Positions 8,324 to 15,859 are shown, counted from the first letter of the stretch. The stretch is 37,569 nt of DNA from Streptomyces sp. SBT349 (GCF_001083795.1 NZ_LAVK01000027.1:1-37569); one strand, 5' to 3'. Made by a program: numbers and translations. The notes: generated from the sequence alone by a model not told the origin.

Positions 8324-9147
8324 TGGAGCTCCCGGGAAATGGTACGGATCACGCTCAGTGAATCATCGGGTGAGAGCGCGTGGGCACGCAGCCGCTCATA
8401 AAGTTCCGTGATTTGGGCGACCGTTGTCTCTGTTTGAAATAGTCTGCCCCCGAGAGGTCCATCTGTCCACAGAGTCGTCGGCGTACCGTCGGCGAAGGTG
8501 AGCACGGTGAACGGCAGGATGTGAGCCGCAGCCGCCCCCGCTGCAAACGGAAGCACCTGAAGATCGGTACCGGGGGTGTCGCCGACCACGGCCAAGTGCT
8601 CAAGTTGCCTCGACATGACGTCGGCACCACCAACGATGGTGCGCAGACAGCCTTCGTGGAGAACGGACCACAGGGCGGGCGCCCCACTCCTCCCGAGCAC
8701 TTCGTCCCGCCGCCGCATCCTTCCCACGACCCGCTTATCGATCATCTGGGTGTTTTCGTGAGGCTTTCCCGCTCGGAAGATGGCGCGTGCGTAGTCCTCG
8801 GTCTGGAGGAGCCCGATCAGGCAGTTCACCGAGAAGTCCAGGATCCGGCAGGCTTTCGGCTCCAGCTTGAGGTACGGCTTGAACCAGCTCGGGGTCTCGG
8901 ACTCGTCGATCCGGCGCCGCAACCGCGCGAATAACCCGTTGGTTCCGAACACGGTGTCGCAGTGCTCGGCGAAACGCTGGGACGGGACCAGGACTCCGTG
9001 TTCCACCTTGCTGACATAGGCGATCGAGTAGCCCGTTCCCTGAGCCAAGTGTTTCTGAGCCAGCTGACGACCGACCCGCGCTTCCTTGACTTCCGTGCCG
9101 AAGTGGGCGAGCGAGCTCAACTGGCCTTCCGGTGCCGTTTCATCCAT
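8320..9147 (-). CDS. XRE family regulator with DUF5753 (Scr1-type)
   Basis: 275-aa DNA-binding protein. Residues ~15-68 form an XRE helix-turn-helix (FGTEVKEARVGRQLAQKHLA, then YSIAYVSKVEHG). Residues ~85-265 form the DUF5753 domain (ETPSWFKPYLKLE, LLQTEDYARAI, RMRRRDEVLGRSGAP, VLPFAAGAAAAH). The start at 9147 (MDETAPEG) is preferred over 9207, because it follows GGGGCAGG and the longer form adds a non-conserved tail. It overlaps the DUF397 gene by 4 bp and diverges from the three small genes beginning at 9313; their shared 165-bp region is the likely target for autoregulation. Confidence 0.93.
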   Translation of the reverse strand: MDETAPEGQLSSLAHFGTEVKEARVGRQLAQKHLAQGTGYSIAYVSKVEHGVLVPSQRFAEHCDTVFGTNGLFARLRRRIDESETPSWFKPYLKLEPKACRILDFSVNCLIGLLQTEDYARAIFRAGKPHENTQMIDKRVVGRMRRRDEVLGRSGAPALWSVLHEGCLRTIVGGADVMSRQLEHLAVVGDTPGTDLQVLPFAAGAAAAHILPFTVLTFADGTPTTLWTDGPLGGRLFQTETTVAQITELYERLRAHALSPDDSLSVIRTISRELQ

Positions 9148-9312
9148 CCCCTGACCTGCCCCAATCCTTATCGAATTCACCGTTTGATTTGAGCGTCGGC
9201 AATTCAAGCGTGTTCACCGTAGCCGATCTGGTGTTGCTTAGTAGCGGGCGAGTCACGGACTGTGCCTGACCGCCCGGGGGGTTGGACAGCGTCGATCGGT
9301 AGGTGAGCACGC

Positions 9313-9507
9313 ATGACCACACCGGAACAGCCGGAACCCGCTCCGGGGACCGAGGGCGTCAGCGATGCCGTCGCTGACAGCAGTTCGACGGATGACCTCG
9401 GTATGCGACTGGCCGAGCTCACCCGACAGGTTGACGCCCACTTCGAAGCATTGGAGCGCCAGTGCCACCACAGACCGCATCGACCAGAACCCGGCCCGTC
9501 GAGGTGA
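9313..9507 (+). CDS. Small acidic hypothetical protein
   Basis: 64 aa. It has an acidic N-terminal half rich in Pro/Glu/Ser/Asp, then one predicted amphipathic helix (DLGMRLAELTRQVDAHFEAL) and a Pro/His/Arg tail. ATG at 9313 follows AGGTGAG. It opens a run of three overlapping small genes divergent from the XRE/DUF397 pair. Family not recognised. Confidence 0.6.
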   Translation: MTTPEQPEPAPGTEGVSDAVADSSSTDDLGMRLAELTRQVDAHFEALERQCHHRPHRPEPGPSR

Positions 9508-9716
9508 CCGTCGCGACGGTCAGGGTCGGAGACGTCCTGTGCATCGGATACCGGCGGTGCACCGTTCGCGGCATCGACCTTCCGCGTCGCGGAGGTCCGG
9601 CGCGGCTCACGTTCCGCTCCGGTGAATATCTCAGCCCGCACCGCCACACCACGCTGACCGCGTTACGCGGCTGCGCGCTCGTTCTCGTGCTCACCGTGGC
9701 GGCGGTGGGCCGATGA
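9462..9716 (+). CDS. Small beta-rich hypothetical protein, paralogue A
   Basis: 84 aa from a GTG at 9462 preceded by GGAG. An alternative GTG at 9504 overlaps the previous stop (GTGA) and gives 70 aa. The core (RVGDVLCIGYRRCTVRGIDL, then PRRGG...LTFRSGEYL) aligns along its length with the next gene and suggests a small SH3-like or Hint-like beta barrel. The C-terminus is hydrophobic (ALVLVLTVAAVG) and could be a short membrane anchor that the paralogue lacks. Function unknown. Confidence 0.65.
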   Translation: MPPQTASTRTRPVEVTVATVRVGDVLCIGYRRCTVRGIDLPRRGGPARLTFRSGEYLSPHRHTTLTALRGCALVLVLTVAAVGR

Positions 9717-9931
9717 GCTACGGCGTGCTCGTGTCCGTCGAGGTCGACGCCGCAACCATTCGGCGGGGCGACCAACTCATGCTGGGCGGGATGGTGTTCA
9801 CCGTCCGCGATATGGCCGCCCTCCCCCGGGGCGGCAAGCGGCTCGACTTCACCACCGGCGAGAGCCTGCCCCTGCTCCGCACCACCATTCTCTGGGCGGC
9901 CCGTCGGGTCGATCCCAGGCGAGCGTGTTGA
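9713..9931 (+). CDS. Small beta-rich hypothetical protein, paralogue B
   Basis: 72 aa, coupled to the previous gene by ATGA. The core (IRRGDQLMLGGMVFTVRDM, then LPRGGKRLDFTTGESLPLL, TTILWAAR) matches paralogue A position by position: R-x-GD, a hydrophobic strand, [FT]-V-R, LPR-x-GG, a [LR]-x-F strand, GE-x-L, TT-x-L-x-A-x-R. This indicates tandem duplication followed by divergence. No membrane segment. Function unknown. Confidence 0.65.
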   Translation: MSYGVLVSVEVDAATIRRGDQLMLGGMVFTVRDMAALPRGGKRLDFTTGESLPLLRTTILWAARRVDPRRAC

Positions 9932-10256
9932 ACGCCCTCGGCCCAGCGCCGGGAGACGACAGCACAGACGGCTCTCGCCGTCACTGTCAGTGGTCGCCCG
10001 TACGCTCGGTGTCGTGAGCGGAGAACGAGAATTCACCGGCGGGGTCGCGGATTCGGGCGGCCCGGTCCCCCATGTCATCCACCTCAGCCCCGGCCTGCGG
10101 CAGAAGAAGGTGACGGGCCGAGGGCGCGTCCCCGCCCCGGCCCGTCTCGACGGCGGGCGCGTTGACCGGCTGTCCTTGCGCGCCGCCCTCGGCTTCGTCG
10201 TCGCATGGCTCGCCCGCCTGGCGAACGCCCCGTGCCCCGGGGCCGGGTCGATGTCC
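9932..10256. other. Intergenic region without a clear gene
   Basis: It separates the plus-strand small genes from the minus-strand LLM oxidoreductase. A GTG at 10014 opens a plausible-looking plus-strand reading (MSGEREFTGGVADSGG...), but it has no ribosome site and runs without a stop into antisense sequence of the next genes, so I do not call it. No clear terminator hairpin was found. Confidence 0.4.
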
Positions 10257-11270
10257 TCAGCCCAGCGCCGGGATGATCCGCTCCCCGTAGACGTCGATGA
10301 CGCGTTCGCGCGCGTCATGCATCGCGTACACCGCGAACTGGCCGACGCCGAGCGCCGCCAGCTCCCGCAGCCGCGCGATGTGCGTCTCGGGCGGGCCGAT
10401 CAGGCAGAAGCGGTCCACGATCTCGTCGGGGACGAACGCGGTGTCCGGGTTCCCCGAGCGGCCGTGGTGGCGGTAGTCGTAGCCGTCCCGCCGCGCGATG
10501 TACGCGGTCAGCGCCTCGGGCACCAGGCCGGAGTCCGTGCCGTAGCGGCCCACCAGGTCGGCCACATGGTTCCCGACCATGCCGCCGAACCAGCGGCACT
10601 GCTCCCGCGCGTGCGCCAGCGCGGCGGGGGAGTCGTCGTCCGTCACATACGCGGGCGCGGCCACGCACACGGCCACCGCCCGGGGGTCCCGGCCCGCCGC
10701 GACGGCCGCCTCTCGGACCGCTCCGGTCATCCACTCCGTCAGGAACGCATCGGCGAGCTGGAGGATGAAGCCGTCGGCCCGTCCCCCCGCGAGGGCCAGC
10801 GCCTTCGGCCCGTAGGCGGCCATCCACACCGGGAGCTCACCGTTCCGCACCCACGGCAGCCGCACCGCCGTGCCGTCCAGCACCGCCTCCCGGCCCTCCG
10901 CCAGGTCGCGGATCGCGTCGACGGCCAGGCCCAGGCGCGCCAGCGTGTTGGGCGGTCGGCCGGTCACGCGCATCGCCGAGTCCCCCCGCCCGATGCCGCA
11001 GACCGTGCGGTTGCCGAACATCTCGTTCAGTGTGGCGAACGTCGAGGCGGTGACCTCCCAGGTCCGCGTGCCGGGGTTGGTCACCATCGTCCCGACCCGC
11101 AACGTCTCGGTCGCGGCGAGGACCTGGCTGAGGATCACGAACGGCTCCTGCCACAGCACCGCCGAGTCGAAGGTCCAGCCGTAGCGGAACCCCGCCCCCT
11201 CCGCCCGGCGCATCAGCGCCACCACCTCGGCGGCGGGCGGGTCGGTCTGGAGGACGAGCCCGAAATCCAT
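10257..11270 (-). CDS. LLM class F420-dependent oxidoreductase (TIGR03842-type)
   Basis: 337-aa luciferase-like TIM-barrel enzyme expected to use coenzyme F420. Family features are MDFGLVLQTDPPA at the start, YGWTFDSAVLWQEPF near 30-44, VGTMVTNPGTR near 79-89, GIGRGDSAMR near 112-121 and VWMAAYGPKAL near 168-178. Members of the TIGR03842 group are known to sit beside dihydropyrimidinase genes, and here the start is 12 bp downstream of the dihydropyrimidinase stop, so they form an operon. The likely substrate is a pyrimidine or hydantoin-type ring or its breakdown product; the exact reaction is unknown. Confidence 0.9.
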   Translation of the reverse strand: MDFGLVLQTDPPAAEVVALMRRAEGAGFRYGWTFDSAVLWQEPFVILSQVLAATETLRVGTMVTNPGTRTWEVTASTFATLNEMFGNRTVCGIGRGDSAMRVTGRPPNTLARLGLAVDAIRDLAEGREAVLDGTAVRLPWVRNGELPVWMAAYGPKALALAGGRADGFILQLADAFLTEWMTGAVREAAVAAGRDPRAVAVCVAAPAYVTDDDSPAALAHAREQCRWFGGMVGNHVADLVGRYGTDSGLVPEALTAYIARRDGYDYRHHGRSGNPDTAFVPDEIVDRFCLIGPPETHIARLRELAALGVGQFAVYAMHDARERVIDVYGERIIPALG

Positions 11271-11282
11271 CCGCGCCCCGCC

Positions 11283-12686
11283 TCAGCCGACCAACTGGCA
11301 GGTGGCGCGCGGCACGAACGCGCCGTGCCCGGCGCTCCCGGCCCAGCGCCGCCGGTCGAGGACGACCCGGCCCCGCGAGAGCACGGTCTCCACCTGGCCG
11401 GTGACCCGGGTGCCCTCGTAGACGGAGTAGTCGACGTTCATGTGGTGCGTCGTCGCGGAGAGCGTCTGCTCGGCGGCGGGGTCGTAGACGACGATGTCGG
11501 CATCCGAGCCGGGGGCGACGGTGCCCTTCCGCCCGTAGAGGCCGAACATCCGCGCCGGCGCGGCGCAGGCGATGTCGATCCAGCGGCGGCGCGAGATGTG
11601 TCCGTCCACCACCGCCTGGTGCAGGAGGTCCATGCGATGCTCAACGCCCGGGAGCCCGTTGGGGATACGGGAGAAGTCCCCCCGGCCCAGCTCCTTCTGC
11701 CCCCGGAAGCAGAACGGGCAGTGGTCCGTCGAGACCACCTGGAGGTCGTCGGTGCGCAGCCCCCGCCACAGCGCCGCCTGGTGTTCACGCGGCCGGAGCG
11801 GCGTGCTGCACACGTACTTGGCCCCCTCGAACCCGGGCTCGCGCAGCCGGTCGTCGGAGAGGAAGAGGTACTGCGGACAGGTCTCGCCGAACACCGGCAG
11901 CCCCGCGTCCCGCGCCACCGCCAGCTCCCGCACGGCCTCCTCCGCCGACACGTGCACCACATACAGCGGCGGCCCGCCCGCCACCCGCGCCAACTGCACG
12001 GCCCGGTGCGTCGCCTCCGCCTCCAGCAGCGCGTGCCGCACCTCGCCGTGGTGGCGGGGGTCCGTCCGCCCCGCGGCGAGTGCCTGCTCCACGAGCACGT
12101 CGATGGCGATGCCGTTCTCGGCGTGCATCATGATCGTCCCGCCGTTGGCGGCGGCCCGCTGCATGGCCCGGAGCACGCGCCCGTCGTCGCTGTAGAAGAC
12201 GCCGGGATAGGCCATGAACAGCTTGAACGAGGTCACCCCCTCCCCGACCAGCAGGTCCATCTCCCGCAGCGAGGCGTCAGTGACGTCCGAGAGGATCATG
12301 TGGAACGCGTAGTCGACGGCGCACCGTCCCGCCGCTTTCGCATACCAGGAATCCAGCCCTTCCCGGAGCGACTTCCCTTTCTCCTGCACGGCGAAGTCCA
12401 CCACCGTGGTGGTCCCGCCCCAGGCCGCGGCCCGCGTCCCCGTCTCGAAGGTGTCCGAGGCGGCCGTCCCGCCGAACGGCAGCTCCATGTGCGTGTGTGC
12501 GTCCACCCCACCTGGGATCACATACTTGCCCGCGGCGTCGATGACGTGATCGGCCGTCCACGCCTCTGCCGCGGCGCTGCCTCCGGCCGCGAGCGCGACG
12601 ATCTTCTCGCCGTCGATCAGCACGTCGGCGTCGATCTCGTCGGCCGCTGTGACGACGAGCCCACCCTTGATGACGATGTGCGCCAC
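11283..12686 (-). CDS. hydA: Dihydropyrimidinase / D-hydantoinase
   Basis: 467-aa amidohydrolase that opens dihydropyrimidine or hydantoin rings to N-carbamoyl amino acids. The binuclear metal site is visible: HTH at residues 64-66, the carboxylated Lys155 in SFKLFMAYPG, MMHAENG, YVVHVS and the STDHCPF Asp. The N-terminal VIKGGLVVTA and C-terminal PGSDADIVVYDP strands form the usual beta sandwich. Length is typical. The start is preceded by GAGGAGCC. It heads a two-gene operon with the LLM oxidoreductase. The beta-ureidopropionase, transporter and aminotransferase often linked to such loci are absent. Confidence 0.94.
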   Translation of the reverse strand: MAHIVIKGGLVVTAADEIDADVLIDGEKIVALAAGGSAAAEAWTADHVIDAAGKYVIPGGVDAHTHMELPFGGTAASDTFETGTRAAAWGGTTTVVDFAVQEKGKSLREGLDSWYAKAAGRCAVDYAFHMILSDVTDASLREMDLLVGEGVTSFKLFMAYPGVFYSDDGRVLRAMQRAAANGGTIMMHAENGIAIDVLVEQALAAGRTDPRHHGEVRHALLEAEATHRAVQLARVAGGPPLYVVHVSAEEAVRELAVARDAGLPVFGETCPQYLFLSDDRLREPGFEGAKYVCSTPLRPREHQAALWRGLRTDDLQVVSTDHCPFCFRGQKELGRGDFSRIPNGLPGVEHRMDLLHQAVVDGHISRRRWIDIACAAPARMFGLYGRKGTVAPGSDADIVVYDPAAEQTLSATTHHMNVDYSVYEGTRVTGQVETVLSRGRVVLDRRRWAGSAGHGAFVPRATCQLVG

Positions 12687-12756
12687 GCGTCCGGCTCCTC
12701 TCGTCGACGGCCATCACACCTTGTGGCAGCCCAATCCCCGTGAGTGACCATTGTCG

Positions 12757-12960
12757 GGTATGTCCCAGCTGCCCTTGACCAAGCGGGTGCTGGAGTCCGC
12801 TCCGGAGGGCGGGATCACCGACCATGTCGGTTACGAGAAGCACGACGCGACGGGCCGCGGCAGCGGTCACCGTCGCAACGGCACGCGGTCGAGGACCGTG
12901 CTGACCGGTATCGGCCGGTCGAGGTCAAGGTGCCCCGCGACACCGCCGGCACATTCGAAC
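12757..12960 (+). pseudogene. IS256-family transposase remnant (frameshifted N-terminal fragment)
   Basis: Frame 1 reads LPLTKRVLESAPEGGITDHVGY, then EKHDATGRGSG, RRNGTRS and TVLTGIG, all hallmarks of the IS256 (Mutator-like) transposase N-terminus. At about 12913-12918 one C appears lost: GGCCGG stands where GGCCCGG would keep the frame. The expected continuation PVEVKVPRDTAGTFE then appears in the next frame. Homology stops near 12960, before QIVKKRQRR, so the DDE catalytic domain is absent. No terminal repeats were identified. Confidence 0.8.
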
Positions 12961-13008
12961 TCCATCACCGGGCGCGGGACATCGAGCATGGCAACGCAGG
13001 TGACCGAC

Positions 13009-13068
13009 GTGAAGCCTCTGGCTGCGTAGACGATCTTGTGGTGAGAAATGTCCTACCAGGGGCTTCAC
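13009..13068. repeat. Imperfect 13-bp inverted repeat, 34-bp spacer
   Basis: Arms GTGAAGCCTCTGG (13009-13021) and CCAGGGGCTTCAC (13056-13068) match at 12 of 13 positions. It lies just after the transposase fragment. It could be the end of a vanished element, a small non-autonomous element or a hairpin terminator; the 34-nt loop is long for a terminator. Confidence 0.5.
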
Positions 13069-13126
13069 GTCTCTCGGCTGCCCCGGCAGGCATGTCCGAC
13101 TCGGACGGACACGCCCGGATCACACC

Positions 13127-13417
13127 TCAGGTCTGGGCGAGCTGACAGGCATTCACCCTATGGCTCTCGTTGTTCACGCCGCCGCGGTCGAGCTCGTAAA
13201 GGCAGAACGCATAGTCGGCCAGGCCCCCTCGGGCACCCTGCGCGCAGGCGTTCGTCTCCACGGAGCCAACGGCGTAGCCCCGGTCCCTCAGGTACTGCTG
13301 GCAGTCCCATGCGCTGGCCTGCGCGGGAGTTGCCAGCGCCACTGTCCCGGCAGCCAGCGCGGTCGCCGCGATAGACGAGGTGAAAGCCCCGACAAGCAGC
13401 CTCTTCAGTCTGATCAT
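13127..13417 (-). CDS. Small secreted protein with four cysteines
   Basis: 96 aa. The signal peptide is clear: MIRLKRLLVG, a hydrophobic AATALAAGTVALA stretch and a TPAQASA-type cleavage site near residue 35. The mature ~61-residue domain (starting AWDCQQYLRDRGYAVG) has four Cys, probably two disulphides, with CQQYLRDRGY and NACAQGARGG as notable parts. ATG at 13417 fits AGAGGA seven bases upstream; ATG at 13423 is too close to that site. Similar small secreted Cys proteins are widespread in Streptomyces; function unknown. Confidence 0.8.
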   Translation of the reverse strand: MIRLKRLLVGAFTSSIAATALAAGTVALATPAQASAWDCQQYLRDRGYAVGSVETNACAQGARGGLADYAFCLYELDRGGVNNESHRVNACQLAQT

Positions 13418-13440
13418 GTTCATTCCTCTCGCAATGTTGA

Positions 13441-13707
13441 TCACCGCGGGTCTTCGTCGGAACCTTCGTCACCGGTTCCGGCGAGGTCGATGTCCGTGCT
13501 GGGGCACTCCGGACAGCAGATCGCCCTCAGCACCGGCTGCCGCCGCCTGCGTCCCCCCCCGGCCGGACGCGGAACAGCGTTCGAGCTGACGCCGCACTCT
13601 CCGTCGACCGGGACCCTGACCTCCCCGCCGATTACGCGCCGGGCCCGGCGATGACGCGCGGAAGGCCCCGCCCGGAGTGGTCGGCCCGGAACGATCGCAC
13701 CGCTCAC
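13441..13707 (-). CDS. Possible small CxxC protein
   Basis: 88-aa reading ending 23 bp before the start of the small secreted protein. The C-terminal part has coding-like codon use and a compact motif, AICCPECPSTDIDLAGTG, with CPEC as a possible metal or redox site, then an acidic tail. The N-terminal ~35 residues are Arg-rich and less convincing, so the true start may be internal. No family recognised; it may be a shadow. Confidence 0.3.
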   Translation of the reverse strand: MSGAIVPGRPLRAGPSARHRRARRVIGGEVRVPVDGECGVSSNAVPRPAGGGRRRRQPVLRAICCPECPSTDIDLAGTGDEGSDEDPR

Positions 13708-14155
13708 ATCGGCGTCGGCGTCGGCGCCGGGGCCGGGCCTGTGCTTGTCGGCCAGGGAGGGCGATGAACCTCTTCGTCCGTGTCACGGTGGCTCCCGACT
13801 CGATGGGTGGGGTGTCCGTCTCAGCAGTACGGCAAGGCAGCGCTCCGGATTGTGATGTGATCAGTTCGGGCCCCCTGAGTGCCTGTCCTCGGACGGGATG
13901 TGGTCCGACAGGGATGTAGGCCACCGCCGTGCCGCAGGCGAAGTGGGGTCGCAGACCCGCGGCGGTGTCGGCCGCCGCGTGACGCGGGTCGGAACGCGGG
14001 CGGCCGGGGATCTCGGTGCCGGGTGGCGGTACACGTGCGCTGCCGCCACCAGCAGATGCTGGGGATTCCAGGCGGCGTGCGGCAGCGTTGAGCAGGCAAG
14101 AGATCAGGCAGCGGCCGGCCGCGGGGGATGCCGCCGTGGACGTCGAATCGGGAAC
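13708..14155. other. Intergenic region without a supported gene
   Basis: Open readings exist on the minus strand (a 62-aa one from 14049 reading MAAAHVYRHPAPRSP, and a frame containing VAYIPVGPHPVRGQ), but none has a ribosome site or recognisable domain. It may hold remnants of a lost gene. Confidence 0.3.
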
Positions 14156-14197
14156 GCCGTTTCCGGTCGGGATCGTTGGATCCCGACCGGAAACGGC
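14156..14197 (-). terminator. Strong hairpin terminator of the MFS gene
   Basis: A perfect 19-bp inverted repeat (GCCGTTTCCGGTCGGGATC and its complement) with a GTTG loop. It lies 36 bp past the MFS stop in the direction of transcription. Perfect pairing over 19 bp with a tetraloop is far beyond chance. Confidence 0.9.
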
Positions 14198-14233
14198 TCG
14201 GATGGCGACGCGAGGTTTCGCGCCGGTGGGTGA

Positions 14234-15670
14234 TCAGCTGCTCCCCGCCGTTTCGTGCTCGGGAGCGGCCGACCGCCTGCCGGTGCGGAGCGTGACCAGG
14301 GTGAGGACCGCGCCGGCCGCGGCGATGGCGCCGGCGCCGGTGAAGGCCGCGGAGAAGCCGTCGGTCAGCGCGGCGGCGTCACCGAGCTCGTCGGCGCCCC
14401 GCGACGCTGCCAGGGCGGTCATGGCGGCCAGGCCGAGGGCCGAGCCGATCTGGTAGCTGGTGTTGACGATGCCGGAGGCAAGTCCGCCCTCCTCGGGCCG
14501 GGCCGAGGAGATCGCCGTCCCGAGGGAGGGGATGAAGGCCAGCGACATTCCGATGGCGGCGACCAGCGAGGCCGGGAGCACATCGGCCCAGTAACTCCCG
14601 TCCGGGCGGACGAGGGACAGCCACAGCATCCCGGCGGCCAGGGCCGCCATGCCGACGGCGATCATCGTTCGGGGCCCGAAGCGGCTCTGGAACCACGGTG
14701 CCAGCACGATCATCATCAGCATCACCGCGCCGGTCATCGGCAGCAGCGCCGCACCCGACTCGAACGCCCCCAGGCCCAGTACCTGCTGCAGGTAGAGATT
14801 GAGGAAGAACCACATCGGTATCCACGCTCCGGCCAGCAGCAGCTGGGCCAGGTTGGCGGCGGCCAGGTTCGGGGTGCGCAGGATCGACAGCCGCATCAAC
14901 GGCTCACGGCGCGTGGCCTGAAGGGCGACGAACAGCCCGGTCAGCGCCGCGCCGGCAGCCAGCACCAGCCAGGTCCCGGCCGAACTCCAGCCGGTCTCCG
15001 GGGCGCGGACCACGGCATAGACGACCGTGCCGAGCCCGGCCGTGACCGTGAGCGCGCCGAGGAGGTCTATGGATCCGCGGCGCGGCGGGGCAGCGGGCAT
15101 CAGACGCGGGATGGCGAGCAGCGTGACCACCGCGACCGGGATGTTCACGTAGAACACCCACGGCCAGCTGGTGTACTCGGTGATCACACCGCCGAGGAAG
15201 ACCCCGGCCGTGCCGCCGGCGGGGGCGGCGGCACCGTACAGCGCGAACGCCTTCGTCAGCTCCTTGGGGTCGGAGCCGAAGAGCATCATCAGCAGCGTCA
15301 GGGCCGAAGGCGCGATCAGCGCGGACCCCGCGCCCTGGACGGCCCGTCCCGCCAGCTCCACCCAGACCTCGTTGGCCAGACCGGCGGCCAGGGAGCCGAC
15401 GGCCAGGACGGCCCAGCCCGTCGCGAACATCCTTCTGGCTCCGAAGAGATCGGACAACCTGCCTCCCAGAAGGAGCAGGCCACCGAAGGCGACGACGTAG
15501 GCGTTGAAGACCCAGGACAGATTGCCCTGGGTGAACCCGAGGTCCGCCTGCATCTCGGGCAGGGCCACGCCAATGATCGACGTGTCCATGATCACCATGA
15601 ACTGCGCCATGGCGATGAACGCGAGCGCCCACCAGCGCCGCGGATCCTTCTGAGTCGGTGTCACGGACAT
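14234..15670 (-). CDS. MFS drug-resistance-type transporter (DHA2, 14 TM)
   Basis: 478-aa inner-membrane proton antiporter of the DHA2 family. Seen are TM1 ALAFIAMAQFMVIMDTSII with the antiporter Asp, motif A (GGRLSDLFGARRMF) near residues 74-87, motif C-like GAAAPAGGTAGVFLGG near 150-165, WPWVFYVNIPV, and about 14 hydrophobic segments. ATG at 15670 is chosen because GAGGTG stands eight bases upstream; a GTG at 15679 overlaps that site. The promoter carries copper-type ATACCCC...GGGGTAT palindromes, so expression is probably metal-controlled. The substrate is unknown; family members export drugs and dyes. Confidence 0.92.
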   Translation of the reverse strand: MSVTPTQKDPRRWWALAFIAMAQFMVIMDTSIIGVALPEMQADLGFTQGNLSWVFNAYVVAFGGLLLLGGRLSDLFGARRMFATGWAVLAVGSLAAGLANEVWVELAGRAVQGAGSALIAPSALTLLMMLFGSDPKELTKAFALYGAAAPAGGTAGVFLGGVITEYTSWPWVFYVNIPVAVVTLLAIPRLMPAAPPRRGSIDLLGALTVTAGLGTVVYAVVRAPETGWSSAGTWLVLAAGAALTGLFVALQATRREPLMRLSILRTPNLAAANLAQLLLAGAWIPMWFFLNLYLQQVLGLGAFESGAALLPMTGAVMLMMIVLAPWFQSRFGPRTMIAVGMAALAAGMLWLSLVRPDGSYWADVLPASLVAAIGMSLAFIPSLGTAISSARPEEGGLASGIVNTSYQIGSALGLAAMTALAASRGADELGDAAALTDGFSAAFTGAGAIAAAGAVLTLVTLRTGRRSAAPEHETAGSS

Positions 15671-15685
15671 TCCACTCACCTCAAT

Positions 15686-15702
15686 ATACTCCGGGGGGGT
15701 AT
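15686..15702. promoter_or_regulatory. CsoR-type operator (weaker copy)
   Basis: ATACTCCGGGGGGGTAT, an imperfect version of the ATACCCC-x-GGGGTAT palindrome. It lies about 30 bp downstream of the MFS -10 box and 16 bp from the MFS start, so it could act as an auxiliary site within the leader. Confidence 0.55.
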
Positions 15703-15718
15703 CTTGGAACGCGTCGAG

Positions 15719-15747
15719 AACATACCCCCTGGGGGTATTTATTTCAA
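15719..15747 (-). promoter_or_regulatory. MFS promoter with a perfect CsoR-type operator in the spacer
   Basis: On the minus strand, TTGAAA (15747-15742), a 17-bp spacer and TATGTT (15724-15719) form a good sigma-70 promoter. The perfect 17-bp palindrome ATACCCCCTGGGGGTAT (15722-15738) fills the spacer and overlaps the -10. TACCC...GGGTA palindromes are the established copper-sensing CsoR targets in Streptomyces. Confidence 0.75.
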
Positions 15748-15769
15748 GCTGTTCCAGAAGGGGAACCGC

Positions 15770-15859
15770 GTGACGGGGGCTGCCGGGCGAGGAGGCGACG
15801 AGGCCCGAACGAAGGCGGAGGAAGCGGCAGCCGCGATCGCGCGCTTCGTGCGCACCTGA
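15770..15859 (+). pseudogene. C-terminal scrap of a CsoR-like copper repressor
   Basis: The 29-residue reading VTGAAGRGGDEARTKAEEAA...IARFVRT aligns without gaps to the C-terminal helix of Streptomyces CsoR as I remember it (ending ...GGTEIDAKVEEATKAIGRLLRT), sharing V, AA, GG, E, K, EEA, AI, R and RT. The upstream two thirds, including the Cys-His-Cys copper ligands, is missing and replaced by the MFS/operator region. A GTG at 15770 is in frame but has no ribosome site. Probably a deletion remnant; chance resemblance of a short helix is possible. Confidence 0.5.

Noticed and set aside
9990..12743. A 917-codon open frame on the plus strand
   Set aside because: It is antisense to the LLM oxidoreductase and dihydropyrimidinase genes, is Arg/Pro/Gly/His-rich with no domain, and exists because very GC-rich coding DNA rarely holds stops in that antisense frame.
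14255..15859. A 534-codon plus-strand open frame opposite the MFS gene
   Set aside because: Antisense shadow over most of its length; only its last ~30 codons, past the MFS promoter, resemble a real protein (CsoR tail) and are reported separately.
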